Source: Boswellia sacra (taxonomy: Eukaryota; Streptophyta; Magnoliopsida; Sapindales; Burseraceae). Taken from it: 64,000 bases of DNA. Both the position numbers and the translations under genes were made by a program. Positions 27,336 through 41,222 of this stretch are shown here, in pieces. Position 1 is the stretch's first letter, and each line of letters opens with the position of its first letter. The notes beneath the pieces are model-generated. The model was not told the origin of the DNA, searched no databases, and was given only the letters and a program-made list of their open reading frames with translations. The stretch is taken from assembly GCA_013180625.2 (NCBI GenBank), contig SNVD02011423.1, positions 248,001-312,000 of the forward strand. Reading direction: 5' to 3'.

Positions 27336-30300
27336 TCAGTTATTCATGAAAAGTGGTGCATACAGCCTGTCCATAACAGCCAATTGCATATTCTCCGAAG
27401 GTTTCCAGTGTCGTTTCCTTTGATTTATAAACCAGTTATTTATCTGCTTCTGATCTAGACCCGTCGATTCAGCCAGTGCAATCTTGTCCGCTTCCTGCAA
27501 GATTATAAAAAAAGACTAGGAAAGGATTTGAGTTTCTACTTAATCAATTAAATTAAGCTGTAATAAAACTATCAATACAGCCACAGTTGACCGTAAAATT
27601 TACCGTAGGGTAGGGCCATTTGTTGTGAACATTCCACCAGTCAAACAAGGTTTGCCTCGCTTCTTTAGGCAGCTTTCCCTTTTTCTTCTTTTTTGAAAAC
27701 TCATGCTTCAAGGTGCTAATATAACTGCCATATTTACTTATGAGTTTGTCCTTAAGCTCACGGTCCACAGGTGGTATCCTGGAACATTCCGGTACATCTG
27801 TCTCGGCCCCACTTAGCTCTTCATCAGATGATCCTGCAGCTTCATCTGATAAATAAGGGATTATCAGAAGTTAATAATAATAATACCAAATGCCCTAAAC
27901 ATATTTAATCGTCCACATTAACTTAGATGTTATCGACTTCAAAACTTTTAAAAACGATAATGCATGAAACTGTAATGCAATAACTTAAGTAGCTAGGACC
28001 AATAAAAAATGTAAGGATATAATATATATAGCATGTCCATTAAGTTTTCTTCTGTGGGTAAAACTATCTCCATAAAAATATAATAGCGTACAGTTACCAT
28101 CTCCAGAATTTTAAAAGGAAAATTATACATATGTAGTTCCAAGAATATATATGTACTGACACTACCTGGCCTTCTGCCAAACAGAAGAATTTCTTGGAAA
28201 AGCAGAAGTTTGAAGAACTGAGAACCGGAGATGCGGTTAGGTTAACGGATAGCAGGGCTGCAGAATGCATGGGAACAGTGGGGTAGTGGGCCACAATAAA
28301 CAGAAGAAGGCTAGGCTGGTTCCCCGTTTCCAATCGAATATGATATAATGACACCGTGACATAGAAAACAGTCGACCACAAAACCATTTTTTGTTTACAT
28401 TTGAGAGAGAGGGAGTGTGCGTGCAACGGGCAGATAAAACATATATATATATATATATATATATATTTTCATGTTCTGGTGGTTCGTTAGGTCGTATCAC
28501 AGCCAGTGAGCGTTGATTCTCTCGAGGGTACGGCAGTCGCATCCAACATGCACTCTTTCTGATGGTATTTTGACTATTGTAAGAAAGAGGTAACCCGCAA
28601 GACACGCACTGCTTTTCATCTTCCCAACATCTGTCAAAGAAAAGCACAGTTCTTCCACGTACAATGACTTACACAGACGTTGGAAATGAAAAACAAACGC
28701 ATAAGAAATCTCAACTCCTGACTCGTCACTCTTATTTCCCAGACAACAACGGCCTCTCTCTCCGTAGAAAATAAAGTATCCAATAATCTAGACAGAGAAA
28801 TATTAGGTTAATGCTTTCTAATTTTCCAAAAATCTAATGGGTGAATAACTATTAAACATTAAAAAGGGGAAAAAAAGATAAAAAAACTACAGTACATGAT
28901 TAAGTAAATGTATTTTATATTAGCATAAAATCTAGCCTAATTGATAATATCGAGAAATTGTGATATCACGTGTGATTCACTCCCGAACAGACCTAACAAG
29001 AAGACACACTTTTGATGGAGTGACTCGATCTGACTGCTGATAGGTGAGACTCTACCATTAAAGAGGCCACGCTCGCTGGATCAGTCACCAGTGAGTGAGT
29101 TGAGTCTCAATGTTCAGACGCCAGCTGCAGCGGTAACCGCGGGAGTCCATGTCCATCGACACTTTCATTTAATTAAAAGCTCACTGAACGCATTTAATTA
29201 TAGGAACATGCACATCCACGAGGTCCCACTCATCAAGTGTAACTGATTTTCAACCAAATAGAATAGAGCTTGCTATTGCATTATTTTCTATTATTCTTTT
29301 ATGTTCCTTCCATTATAGTTCTGGATTCAAGGTAGCAAGGAAAGAGAACCCTAAACTACAAGTACTCGACCCAGTCCCAATGCGTGTGATCTTCATCAAA
29401 ATAGACTGAATTATTTGCTAGTTCACTCTTAGTTCATTTTGGTTCAAGATTTGATGTAGCACGGAAAACGCCATGCAACCGCATTAGCCCATGTGCGGCA
29501 ACATTTCCAAAATAGTGAAAAACACCAACAATTTTGTAACCCACCAGCTGTATTGAGCTGAACGAATTTTTCTACAATCACAAAAGCAAATTCAGCCACT
29601 GCAGCATAAACTAAAGTTTCAAGTCTCGACAAGGGACGGAGAATCGTTTCTAGATCCGGATTATGTTTCAGAAACCAGCAGACTCAACCAGGAAAATACA
29701 GCTTCCTCTTAGTTGTTAATATTATATGCGAAAGATTTCGTAAGTTTCAACTTTGAATTAACACACCCATCAAAATCATCAATTGTACAAAGGTACTTTC
29801 TAGAGCTATTATATTTACGACCCTTGGAAGACCCATAGAAACAGCATTAGCGATAATATAAACACATTTTTAGAGAACACCAAAGTGTTACCGGAATCTT
29901 TCCACAACCTTGCTGGTCCATGACGCAAATTGTTCTTTTTTTAAATCATTCCAAACTATTATTATAATCATAGAGAAATAAACAAAAGCTTCCCTGGTAT
30001 CATCCTGTCTACTTTCTTGTCAAGTTAATGTTCAAACTCATCTTAGAAAGTCATGTTCAACTAAGGTATATATACACAAAGAAAACAAGCAGCCAATATA
30101 ACAAGTAGATTAACAGTTGATAACAATACAAACGCTCATAAGAAAAACCTCCAAATCTAGCAGCCAGTATCAATTCTCCAATTCAAAATCACATTTTCTA
30201 AACATGATAATAACATTATTAAGTGCCTTTAGTCCTAGTAATGGAGAAATGTTTATAGAAGAAAACAAACAAAAAGATATCAACTAGGGATAAAAACTTG

Positions 30301-33300
30301 TGGCCAAGTTCATATAGCACTATAGTAGGACCAAAATTGTTAAAAACATATTAAATACAATCTAAATCGTAAAATAAAGCATTTAATAACATGGTATAAT
30401 AACTCTACGCACTCCCAAAATATGGTCAATCGTCCGTGACATGCAAAGGGTATGAATTATTAATAGCAGGTAACAGACATTACAAGCAATAGGATTACTA
30501 TCTACACCATGAGATGGTAGAGCTACTTCTTTGAAATTTCCCCTCATAAATCTTCAGTCTAAAGCCATTAACCAGCAGAAGAAGAAACAATAAAGCAATA
30601 GTTTCTATGAGATACAAAGAAACATCAAAAATAAGAAGCATCTTCAGATATAAAGTGTGGGTCCAAGGCTCCTCTAATTAAATATTGACCAAAATATAAA
30701 AATTTGATACATACATATATATATATATATATATATGGAGTACGAGAGCCGAGGCTCCTCTAATTAAGGATCAGCATCACCATGACTTAAAACAACATCA
30801 TGAATCTCACTAAGACACCCAAATACAACTTTAATCTTAATCTTTCAAAATAAAACTCAGTTCAGAATTTAATTAGACAGTATAGTTAAAGTAACATGTG
30901 AGGACAGAAGACTCATCCAATTACTTAAAAAGTTTCTAAGTACTCTAGTGCCACGAAAGAAATTTCAAAGAATCAGCTCCAGCATGCATAAATAAAAAAG
31001 ATAAGGAAGCCAACCAGTAGAAAGTCTTCAAGGGCTAACCAGCCATATGCCTCCACAGTAGTTTCCTCCTTTTAAATTTAAACTCTGGATATCACGCATG
31101 ACTATACCAAGTAGATAATCACTAGCTTTCCACATAAAAGGCTCTTACTTTCAAACTAAATCGATAACCTTAAAGCCGTGCAACTACAGGTAACAAACAA
31201 AAAAGCATCTTTCTCTCAAAGTGATGCTAAAAATAGCTGAAGACCATACTATAAGTATGCAATTATAGTCATGACAGTACAAAAGTATGATTAAAATATG
31301 ATTTTTTGCGACAAAGTCTATCTGGACTCTGATAATACAAATCCAACCATTATTTTAATATCCATGAAGTCTCAATTAAAGTAGAATCAACAGTGATCAA
31401 CCAAATCTGAAAGGAATTGAAGACGAGATCAGCAACGCAACACAACACAAAGCAAATGTAATATTTTGGGAACTTAACTGTTTGTACTTGACTCTGACAC
31501 GATATCTTGTGCTCATTGCAAGATTCTATCAGGTACCTACTTGTATTGATGATGCGGATGATTAAAGAGAAATGGGATTTGCTTTCAGCTAGTCCAGGAC
31601 CTCAGGTTTTATTTTATACATATGAACTTCCTGTAACAATTCCCTTTGAATCTTTATGGTGAAAAGAAATATCTCTCAGACATTCAATATTTAAATAGAA
31701 TTCTAACAAGACCATTCCTAGGAATTTGTTCTAAATTCCCACCAAGGCATGCACAGGAACTCATGCTCCACTGGAACTTGAAACTCTAGTCAGAGAAACT
31801 AGACCAATAATCAAAGAGCACAACCTTTGCAGATATAGAAGAATATAACATCTATTATAGCATTTTTTTTTTTGGGTTAAAAGAATGTAACATAAATATT
31901 TTCAGCAACATAAATGACTAGACTTACATGAAACAAATACAAATTTTTTGGAAGTAATCAGCATTCTCTCAACCTTGCCCACTACAAATACAAGGAAACT
32001 TTTTGAGTACTTGAGCAAGTTTCTTTTCACCAGTCGTGAAAAACTCCTCTCTAAAATTCCAAAATCCATGTGGTAACTAATTTGTTTCCAGATTTATCAA
32101 TAAACTATCATGCTATCACTTTAGTTCAATAGATAAATTTTATCGACGGGGACACTAAATGCCAAGCCTAAATTTGCTAGTACTCGATAAATTGACTACA
32201 AATTATGGTAAGCAAAAGTAGGACGCAATATGTTTCAAAGGTCTGGAATGCATAGAAATTTCGCTTCACATTTTCCGTTTTATTATGCAAAATTTTAATA
32301 TTCCTAATATAGCAGCAAGGCAGTGGTAACATTAACAAAAGACTCAAGCCTTTTACCCAAAATCAACAATAAACAGGAAAAAATATATATATAGCATAAA
32401 TGCTCCCTTCTGTCGACAGAGTGAATCAAATTCCTTCTTCCAGGGTAAAAAAGATAAGTTTCTATTTCTGGGGGTTTGTTGTGGATCGGTGCTATGCTAC
32501 TTATCAAACCTTGATGATCCGTTTGGTAATATCAAATGTGACTAGTTTCTGCACAGCTGCAATTAAGAACCCGACATCGGAACATGGCCTAGAAAAGCAA
32601 TCACTAATTTTCATGTGAGTTTGCCTTGCTAACGTGCGCCTAACTTCTTCCCTTATGAAATGGGTTTCTATGTGATCATGTAGCTGTCTCACACACAAAT
32701 AAACAAACATAAAAGACAGCAACACATATATGGGGGAAAAGTAAAAACTGCAAGCACAGATACCAACAAACTGCATTAAACAATTGAAATTCTGGGCATG
32801 TTATTATGAGAGAGGGAGAGAGAGAAAGAGACCGGAACCGTTGCAGAGGTTACTGAGCTGCATTTCCATATTGTTCAAAAACGTGGTTGCTTCGTCGAAA
32901 GGCTGGGAGAGATCTGACTTATACTTCACCAATATATCGCAATAAGTTTCCTTCGAAGGAGAAAGCACAAATCAGTCATAAATAGAGAAAGCAACAATAA
33001 TGGAAACAGTAAGGGAAAGTGGCGAAAGATGATGGAAGGACGAGATATTACAGACAACACGGTAAGGCAAATAATCTAAGCTTATTTAAAGAAGAAAACT
33101 GAGTGCGTTAGGGAGAGTTGTCACAGTACGGTGAAGTTATAATTAGGGTTTGGTCTATGGAATAAGAAAGAGATTAGAGAGAGAAAGAGAGTCGTATGGG
33201 AAAGCTCTCATTAGGGTTCGGGTGTAATTAAATGTAAACTAATGATAGTTTAAAAGAGAGAGCAACCATGAACTCGTCCAGCTCGGGATCGGCGCCTAAG

Positions 33301-34293
33301 CCACTTGAAACGACGGTGATTCTCTTACTAACATCACTTTCTTGCCTGATTTCATCTAACACATGAGCTAGCTCCGTTGGCGCTCCCACCTGAAAAACGA
33401 ATGCCAAGAGTTTTGCTAAAGAAATCCAATAAATAACAAACAAAAATTTATTGAGATGATGGCAAAACGATTGGATTTTCCTTATTTAGTTGTACAAATT
33501 GACTCGAAATCTTTAGGGAAGTAGACAAAGTGTAAAATAAGAGCAAAAACCGCGGGAAAATCCTTGCAAATAACGAGCAAGACAGCAGTAGTTCAGTACA
33601 TATCACACTCTACGCACTTGCAGTCTGAGATCATCCTATTTTGAGGTTAAAATAGATCCACAAACTGAAACCTGATATGAATATAAGTAGCTTCATCTAT
33701 TAGTGGAAATGACTATAAGTCCACAAACTTAAAAAGGTCTCTTTCTTCTCCTCTTTTCCAAGCAACTACAGAAACATGTATAAACACAACTAACAAAATC
33801 ACTGGGGCTAGCTTTTACTTCTTAAAGAACCCAGGAAGGACAAGAATTAACGAACTTGTTTTCAAATCCCTCAATCTTTTACACGTTTTTGGTCGCTTTT
33901 TCTCCATTTCTACTGGAACCAAATAAAGGGTTTGCAAAATTTAACTGGTGGCCAAAAAGTGTATATGTATACCTTCTGGCAATCAATATAAGCATCAAGT
34001 AGTTTAGGGTAAAGAGGATGAGAAGCAATTTTAGCTCTAATTGCATTAGAAACTTGTTCCTCTGAACTATTTCTTTGAATCTCAGGCACCATGGAAGCAG
34101 CATCCGATATCCCAGATGAACCAGAAGCCAAGTGCTCCGATCCATAAACAGGATTATTATTATTATTCCGATGACCAGGAAAAGTGACAAGGGGGGGTGA
34201 AATATTCTGATGGTCGGTCCAAGCAACCATGTTTCCTCCAGCCTGCTGCATAGAATAGTCAACAGTGGAGTGGAGAGAGTAGAGCTCATCCAT
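27336..34293 (-). CDS. Class I KNOX homeobox transcription factor (KNAT2/KNAT6 type), 5 exons
   Basis: Exons (minus order): 33973-34293, 33267-33389, 32833-32950, 27604-27845, 27336-27494; phases agree and give 320 residues. KNOX1 spans about residues 85-125 ([21 protein letters not shown]), KNOX2 about 138-187 ([20 protein letters not shown]), an acidic linker follows ([11 protein letters not shown]), then ELK at about 217-238 and a TALE homeodomain at about 239-301 with the PYP loop and recognition helix [10 protein letters not shown]. The KNOX domains mediate contact with BELL partners and the homeodomain binds TGAC-core DNA in the nucleus. Class I members keep meristem cells undifferentiated. 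The introns within the KNOX and homeodomain regions match the family. Intron 3 is ~5 kb. The C-terminus ([12 protein letters not shown]) differs from Arabidopsis KNAT2 as I recall it, so I give the clade rather than a symbol. Confidence 0.95.
27846..32832 (-). other. Long third intron of the KNOX gene
   Basis: 4,987 bp with GT (32831-32832) and AG borders, between the end of KNOX2 and the ELK-homeodomain exons. It contains (AT)n runs at 28439-28467 and about 30712-30735, two relatively GC-rich islands (about 28180-28650 and 28961-29240) and a palindromic CACGTG at 28967-28972. No exon-like frame with matching phase was found inside. Long introns with regulatory sequence are known in some class I KNOX genes; a regulatory role here is inference. 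Confidence 0.8.
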
Positions 34294-34962
34294 TATTATT
34301 GTTTAGAGAGAACAAGACTAAAAGAACAAGAAGCAGATGATGATGAAGATGAGAGAGGCAGAATTGTGTTTGCGAAGTAGTCAATAGGAAAAGAGAAAGA
34401 TAGAGAGAGTGATAGTACGATTAGTAAATGAGGTTGAAAGAAGAGAGTGAGAGTGAGAGTTGGTGTGCAGAGGTGGTAGTGGAGGTATGGGAAAGGACGG
34501 GGACTGATGAAGAGATAAATTGGACATTGGAGGGTGTGAATTGTGATATTTAGCGTACGAACAAGGAGAAGCTCGGACTCTCCTGGCCCCTCTGAAAGTT
34601 CCTTCCTTCTTTACACTCTTTTCACCACTGTCATGGCCACGTTTTCCTGAAGCGCGTTCTCTTCACTGTACTTCCTATTTTAACCTTCAAACAAATTTAT
34701 CATTCTGATCCATCAACTCAGTGGTCATTCATCCCCCCTGCCTTTCAGAACGCAGAAATATTACTCTTAATAATTTTTTATTTTATCGGTACTTGTCTTC
34801 TATGACTTTACTCTTTCCGTTAATAAATTATTCATTTTTATTATTTTTAAATATTATTAATAAATTAAAAAGTTTTTGAAATTGAGAAGAGTTAGGGCTG
34901 TTTGTTTTGATTTGTTCGATTAGGGTTTACAAAAGTACGTCTTTTTCGTGGCATAATTTTTT
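34294..34962 (-). promoter_or_regulatory. KNOX leader/promoter with GA-rich (CT-rich sense) tract
   Basis: From about 34320 to 34480 the plus strand is dominated by GA and GAGAG words, so the KNOX sense leader is CT-rich. GAGA-type tracts are bound by plant BASIC PENTACYSTEINE proteins, reported regulators of KNOX genes; that they act here is inference. Further upstream is AT-rich with no clear TATA choice. Confidence 0.45.
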
Positions 34963-36453
34963 GAAAAATTTGAAAAAATAGGTATAGTTAGGGACCTAAT
35001 TAAAATTTGAATATATTCTGAAAAAATTTTATACTATAAATTCTTTTTTGATAAAAAGATTCAATTATCGTTATATATGTAATTTTTTTTTAAATCTTAT
35101 TTCTCCTTATTTCTCTCTTTAATCAAAAATTATCGAAACCTATCGACAGCGCTCGAAACGCAAACCAACATGAACATCACCTGAGAATAGAAGTATCAAG
35201 CAAGACAACGCAGAAAGAAGAATCCATCGACACTGAGGGTCCCTAATTGTGATTTATTTGGATTTTATTTAGTTTTTATGGAATTTGAATTAGGGATTTG
35301 AGTTTCAGTCGGATTTGTGAACTTATTTAGAGACAAATCGAGTGTTATAATGTGATTTTTGTGGTTTGATATATGTGAAAACCAACTAAACGAATTATGA
35401 ATCCAATGTCATATCGCGATAAAGAAGACACTTGACACTCGACACTCGACACTTGACAACTACCAATCGAGTCGTGTCGAGTGGTGGTGTAATGTCGAGT
35501 GTCGAGTGTATTGTCGAATGGTGAAATGTCGAGTGGTGTAGTGTCGAGTGTTAGATAGTTGTCGAGTGTCGAGTGTCGCGTTGTGTTTTGTCGAGTGTCG
35601 TCACAACACCACTCGACACTACACCACTCGACACTCGACAAATATCCGACACTCGACACTACATCACCACTCGACACTACAACACTCGACACTGCACCAC
35701 TAAATACTACACCACTCGACAATTATCCGACACTCGACACTACACTACCACTTGACAAACACTCGACACTCGACACTGCACCACTCGACACTCGACACTG
35801 CACCACTCGACACTACACCACTCGACAATTATCCGACACTCGACACTACACCACCACTCGTCACGACACCACTACTCGACAAACACTCGACACTCGACAT
35901 TTCACTACTCGACAAACACTCGACACTTGACATTACACAACTCGACACGACTCGACAAGTAGTTGTCAAGTGTCGAGTGTTTTCTTCATCGCGATATAAC
36001 ACTAGATTCACAACTAGTTTCGTCGGTTTTTACACGCATCAAACCACAAAAATCACATTATATCACTCGATTTATCCCTAAATAAGTTCACAAATCCGTC
36101 GGAAACTCAAATCTTTAATTCAAATTCCCTAAAAACAAAATTAAATCCAACGAATAACAACCAAATAAATCATAATTAAGGACCCTCCATGTCGATGGGT
36201 GCTTCTCTTTGCGTCGTCTTGCTTGATGCTTCTATTTTCAATCGATGCTCGTGTTGATTTGCGTTTCGAGCGATGTCGATAGGTTTCAGTAATTTTCGTC
36301 TGAAGAGAGGGAAATAAGGCTTTGAAAAAAAATTGAATACATAAGGGTAATTGGATCTTTTTATCAAGAAAGTGTCTATGGCATGAAAATTTTTCAGGAT
36401 GTGTCCAAATTTCAATCAAGGTCCCTAATTGTGTCTATTTTTTCAAATTTTCC
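34963..36453. mobile_element. Giant inverted-repeat element with minisatellite core
   Basis: The left arm (34963 to about 35590) and right arm (about 35600-36453) are imperfect inverted copies over most of their length. Matching blocks include TTAGGGACC, ATCGACAxCGCTCGAAACGC, GTGATTTTTGTGGTTTGAT and TATCGCGAT. The outer ends are GAAAAATTTGAAAAAATAG and its near-inverse, flanked by TAATTTTT[T/A] (8 of 9 matching), which would suit a Mutator-like foldback element. The inner part of both arms is the CGACACT minisatellite. No transposase is present. Confidence 0.7.
35427..35990. repeat. CACTCGACA minisatellite arranged as an inverted repeat
   Basis: Dozens of ACTCGACA/TGTCGAGT words with short variable spacers (ACTACACC, AATTATCC). 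Up to about 35595 they are mainly in TGTCGAGT orientation and from there to about 35960 mainly in CACTCGACA orientation, so the array itself folds back. The open frames across it (Thr/Arg/His-rich) are a product of the repeat, not genes. Confidence 0.9.
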
Positions 36454-37552
36454 TAATTTTTATTAAAAAGTTAGTTATTACTTAATGAGATAATATTATA
36501 ATTAAATTATTAAAATTGAATTTTGTTATTAAAAATAAAATACTTAAGACTAAATAATATTATCATTGATATTTTAAATTAAAAAAAAACTCAAAAAAAC
36601 CATCTCTCAAAAGTTTTAATTTTGAACTTCTTTTAAAAAATATAAAATAACTTTTTAATCATATATAAACTTTTATTATATAACCATCAAACTATACAAA
36701 ATAAAGTTATAAGAGTTTTTAATATTAAAAAAATTTTAGTTAGTAAAGAGGCTCAAACAAATACACTTATAATCTATTTATTCTGCCTTGTCAAAATAGA
36801 GCTTATTGAAATATATCTTATTCGAGTAGCGCTTGTAAAAATAGAGCTTTTATAAAAATAATTTTGATTGTTTGATCAAATAAACATACAAGCATTTATT
36901 AATATAAAATTACAAAAATATTTTTTTATAAATAAAAGATAAGATAAATGTATTAATTTTTGCAATAATATATTTGATATTTTACAACTAAAAAAAAACT
37001 CAAAAATAATTCTTCCTAAAAGCTTTAATCGTAAGTTCTCTTAAAGATATCAAATAGTTTTTTTAATCATTCATGCGCTTTTCTTATGTGATAACTAAAC
37101 AACAAAAAAAAATTTATAAAAACTTTTAATATTAAAAAAACTATTTTAACTATTTATTTTAACATTATTAATAAATGTACTCTTATCTTATTAAGTATTA
37201 AGGATTCTAGCTGTTTTTATCGTGGATTTTGACTTTCTATATCCATCCCAATGAATTGATAATTATAATTGTTATTTTATTCTTATAAAGAATTTATTTT
37301 GATTATTGTTTAGCTGATTAGTTTGTTATCTTATAATTACATATTTATTTCCTATCGGAATGGGATTTTAAAACTACAAAGATATTAAAATATAGTACGT
37401 GTATATCCATGAAAATTAGCAAATAAATAATAATCAAGTAATTTGTTTACTAAATTTTAAGATTTTATTGAAGATTTTTTTTTTTGTTTTGCATACTAAT
37501 CGTAGGTCATCAAGGTATTTGCCATGTGATTCGAGTGGGTTTGGAAGACTTA
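36454..37552. other. AT-rich DNA with a diverged direct repeat
   Basis: No gene. About 170 bp beginning near 36571 (ATATTTTAAATTAAAAAAAA) recurs, diverged, near 36971. No termini were identified. Confidence 0.4.
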
Positions 37553-38155
37553 GGCATGTTTGATGCGTTGTATAATAATGTATAAGATAGCATAAATTTA
37601 TTTGGATTGGATTGGATTGGATTGAATTGAATTGAATTGAATAAGATTAAATAAGATATAATACTATACTATGTTTGGTAGAGTATTGTATTAGATGAAA
37701 TATTTAAAAAAATTATAATACGAAAAGTTTAATTTAAATATAAAATAAATATAAATAATAATTATAATTATTTTTAAAATAAAAATTGAATTATTAAATT
37801 TGTTATTTATTTAAATAATTATTTTTATTTATTTAAATAAATAATTTTTATTTAAATATTTAATAAATACTTTATTATTTATATAAATATATAAATATTT
37901 AATTTATATAATTTTTTGGTATTTATTAATAAAAATTAAGGCAAAAATAAGTTTATACAGTGTTAACCCATGAGTATACTTGATATAAAAATGTTCAACT
38001 TTTATGTAAACAGTATCGTTACAATATTTACTATAATATTATTATTATACTCGTGTTATATTATATAATTTTATTTAAAATCTGATCAAATATAATATAA
38101 TTTTTTATTACTACACTATAAAACGCTATAAAACGTATCAAATACGCTCAAAAGG
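37553..38155. mobile_element. Candidate MITE with TTGATGCGTTGTATAAT-type ends
   Basis: The left end GCATGTTTGATGCGTTGTAT and the inverted right end GCGTATTTGATACGTTTTAT are imperfect inverted repeats around an AT-rich core. The core includes a (TTGGA)n/(TTGAA)n run at about 37600-37640. No clean target duplication was found. Confidence 0.45.
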
Positions 38156-40505
38156 CAATCGGTTCGGTGTCTAAGTGTCAACGAGGAAAATACCGGGATT
38201 CTGAAATGCCAAGACAATTATAAATTTAATTAATTTTATGTGATGCAATTGCAGTTATAGATTCTTCCACTAAGGCGTAACTTTAAGCTGTCTCTAATCG
38301 TATTTCGTCATCATTAATGCTGCATAGTGGATTTAACTTTTCGTTAAAAACACGAAAAAAAATAAGAAAGAAAGGGATTATCATCCCTACATTGACTTAT
38401 AACCGTTGAATGACCTTTCGTTTCTCTTTGAAATCTACTATTCTTTTTAATTTGTCCTCTTTATCTTTCGAGGAAATATTCTATTCCCATTTTTGCTTTC
38501 CAATTTAATTAATATTTATATACACACACATTTTCATTCAAATTAATTTTGCAAATTCTAATGCAACCAATTCCAACTTAATCTATGATTTAAATGAATG
38601 GATTCTTAATTCATGATTTTGGAATACCAATTTATGAATAATGAATTAATTAATTGTTTTCTATACTTTTATACAAATATAATATTGCTTATAAAATAAA
38701 TTTAATATATAATATATAATTTTTTAAATAGAATAATAATAATAATTAAACGAGTTTTAAATTATTATAGATCCGGTTATGGATTTGGATCCGCTGAGAC
38801 CCAAAATCATGATAGTTCCAAATATTTGGACCGAAAATGAACCAAGAACCATTAACAATAGATTTATAATTGCCTTATCTGGTTCCGGTTCCGGTTCCAT
38901 GATTCCGCATTTTTTATTACCATCTCTAATATGACCCTCAAGTACATGTGAAGGCTATCTTTATCTTATAACATAGCCTACTTTAATCCTCATTTTCAAT
39001 AACTTTTTTTTTTTAAAGTTATAATTGCAAAGATTCTTATAAAAAGGGCCATGAATATTGCTACTGTCACATTTTGGCAATTAATTACTTTTGAAAATAT
39101 AATATAATATATATAGCTTGCTTTTGTTCTCAAAGTAGTTGAATTTGAGGATTTGTAATGATAAGTATAATTAACTATAATATATCGGTGGTGGGAGTTT
39201 ACCCTAAACTTACAGTCATGATTCATGCCATATATTTTTTATTGGAGCTTAAAGCATATATTAAGGCAGTCATTCTTCGAAAATCATATAATAATTTCAC
39301 AAACAATTTAATCGTGCAAAAAATTGCGCATCTTAATATTCATTTTTTACAGCATATACGCCCAAAATAGGTTGTCAAACGTGTTCGTGACCTTACAATA
39401 CAAAGCAACACCCTCTATAATCTCCAATCCCTCGTAATCATGTATATTTGTTTTTGTTTTTCTCTCACTTCGAAGTCGAAAGTCCACACCAAGCGCGGGA
39501 TTAACCAAACTGCGCGCATCACAGCTTAATCTTTGACTAGGAAATATTAATCCACATGTTTGTGTATGACACCCCTCTTGTGGGCCGTAGGTTAAATAAC
39601 TCAAACATACACCTCTTTTATTAAATCGGTCCAGCCCATGAAATCAATCCAGCTATTTAGCCTTTCTAAAATACAAATTAAAAAAAAAGAGTATTTTTAT
39701 TCGATCTCTATATTTTGTCTCATTAGCTCTCACTTTTTATTAATAAGGGTATAATTATAATTTAGACCATCTTTTATCAAACTAAAATTAAATTCTAAAT
39801 ATATTTATAGTAAATTTAATTAAATTATCATTTAATTTTTAATCTCATTAACTCCCATCTCTTATTTTGTGGTAAACATAATTAAATTATCATTTAATTT
39901 GTAATTCAACAATTATTTAATCTTAATGGCGTTTGAGTTTTTTATTCTTTTTATAATGGTTTTATTTCTTAAATATAATTGTCAATGATACATTAAAAAA
40001 AATAATGATTTTAACACTAAATAACTTTTTCTCCTTGTATTACTGGATTCTCCAAGTTCATATAAAAATAATAACAATTAATCAAATCATTTTTTAATTT
40101 TGGTGTTGGGAATGGAGAGAAAGAAAATAAAAATAGATGATTTGATATTTAGATCTAAGTTATGTTATTGGTTGAATTTTAAAGAAAAAGAAAGATAAGT
40201 ATATTTTAATTAGAGAGAGAAATATAAAAAATTGGGAAGAGATGGGGAGAGAGAGTGAAGTTTACAAAAAAGAACATGAAGTTATTGTTTTAGATAAAAA
40301 ATAGAGAAAACCATAGAGATATATAAGGAGAGGATGAGAGTTTTTATTAAGTCAATTTATATGACTTTTGTTTTAAATAAATGAGAAATGCATTTTTTAA
40401 ATATTATTTTTAAAGTATAAAAGCAAGCAAAAATATTTTAAAACATAATTACTCAACAACTCATTAATTGTAAAGTTTATAAAAGATTTGATGATGTAGG
40501 TAACA
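38156..40505. other. AT-rich intergenic DNA, one hAT-like end
   Basis: About 2.3 kb without a recognised gene. At about 38760-38930 a segment with GGTTCCGGTTCCGGTTCC ends in TTACCATCTCTA, the inverse of a TAGAGATGGTAA-type hAT terminus; its left end was not found. An 85-codon minus frame at 39347-39604 has no known domain. Confidence 0.4.
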
Positions 40506-41222
40506 CACTACAAGAAAAATAAGATAGGGCAATAGGCTTTTGGTATCGCGCCCTTATGTAAGTTGTTCAATGATTTTTTTTAATTTGTAATGTGCATTTC
40601 TTGTGTGTTAAAAAAACTGTTGAAGTTACAATTTAGCAAAACGCATGTAATATACATTTTACATTGCTAAAATTACGAGATTCAGCAGCATGCATATCTT
40701 GCACATTGCGAATGTTTTAATAAAATGTTTTAATTTATTTTTTAATTTATTTTTATCTTATTAAAACTAAGATTTTTTAACATTAATATTTATTTTAAGA
40801 AATAGATGAAATTATTTTAATTTTAACAGTTCATCAAATTATAATAATTTTATTTATTTATTTAGATAAATATTAAGAAATGAAAACAGTATTTAATGTA
40901 GTAATATTTTATTTAAATAATATAATTTTATAGTTAAATATAGACATATTAAATTTTAAAATCTTTAGCTAACAAATGATAACTAATAAGAAAATTAGAG
41001 TAGATATATATAAAAAAAAAAATTGCACCGCAAGCTAGACGTACAGTAGTTCTGTGAGCAGGTGGAACTTCCGTAGAACGGCGTCTGTTTTTTGTGGACT
41101 CATTTTTTTTAAAAAAAAAAAAAAAAACTATAATGCGACTACGCCATTTTAGATATTCCGTATTCAACAAAACACATCACTTTTCCCGCCCTATGCATGA
41201 GACCACTCACTGCCGCCTTGAA

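Noticed and set aside
35427..35990. CRISPR-like appearance of the regularly repeated CGACACT words
   Set aside because: Units are 7-9 bp with no unique spacers of constant length, in a plant genome and in inverted arrangement; this is a minisatellite.
35345..36081. ORFs across the minisatellite on both strands
   Set aside because: Low-complexity translation of the repeat in several frames, with no start context or splice structure.
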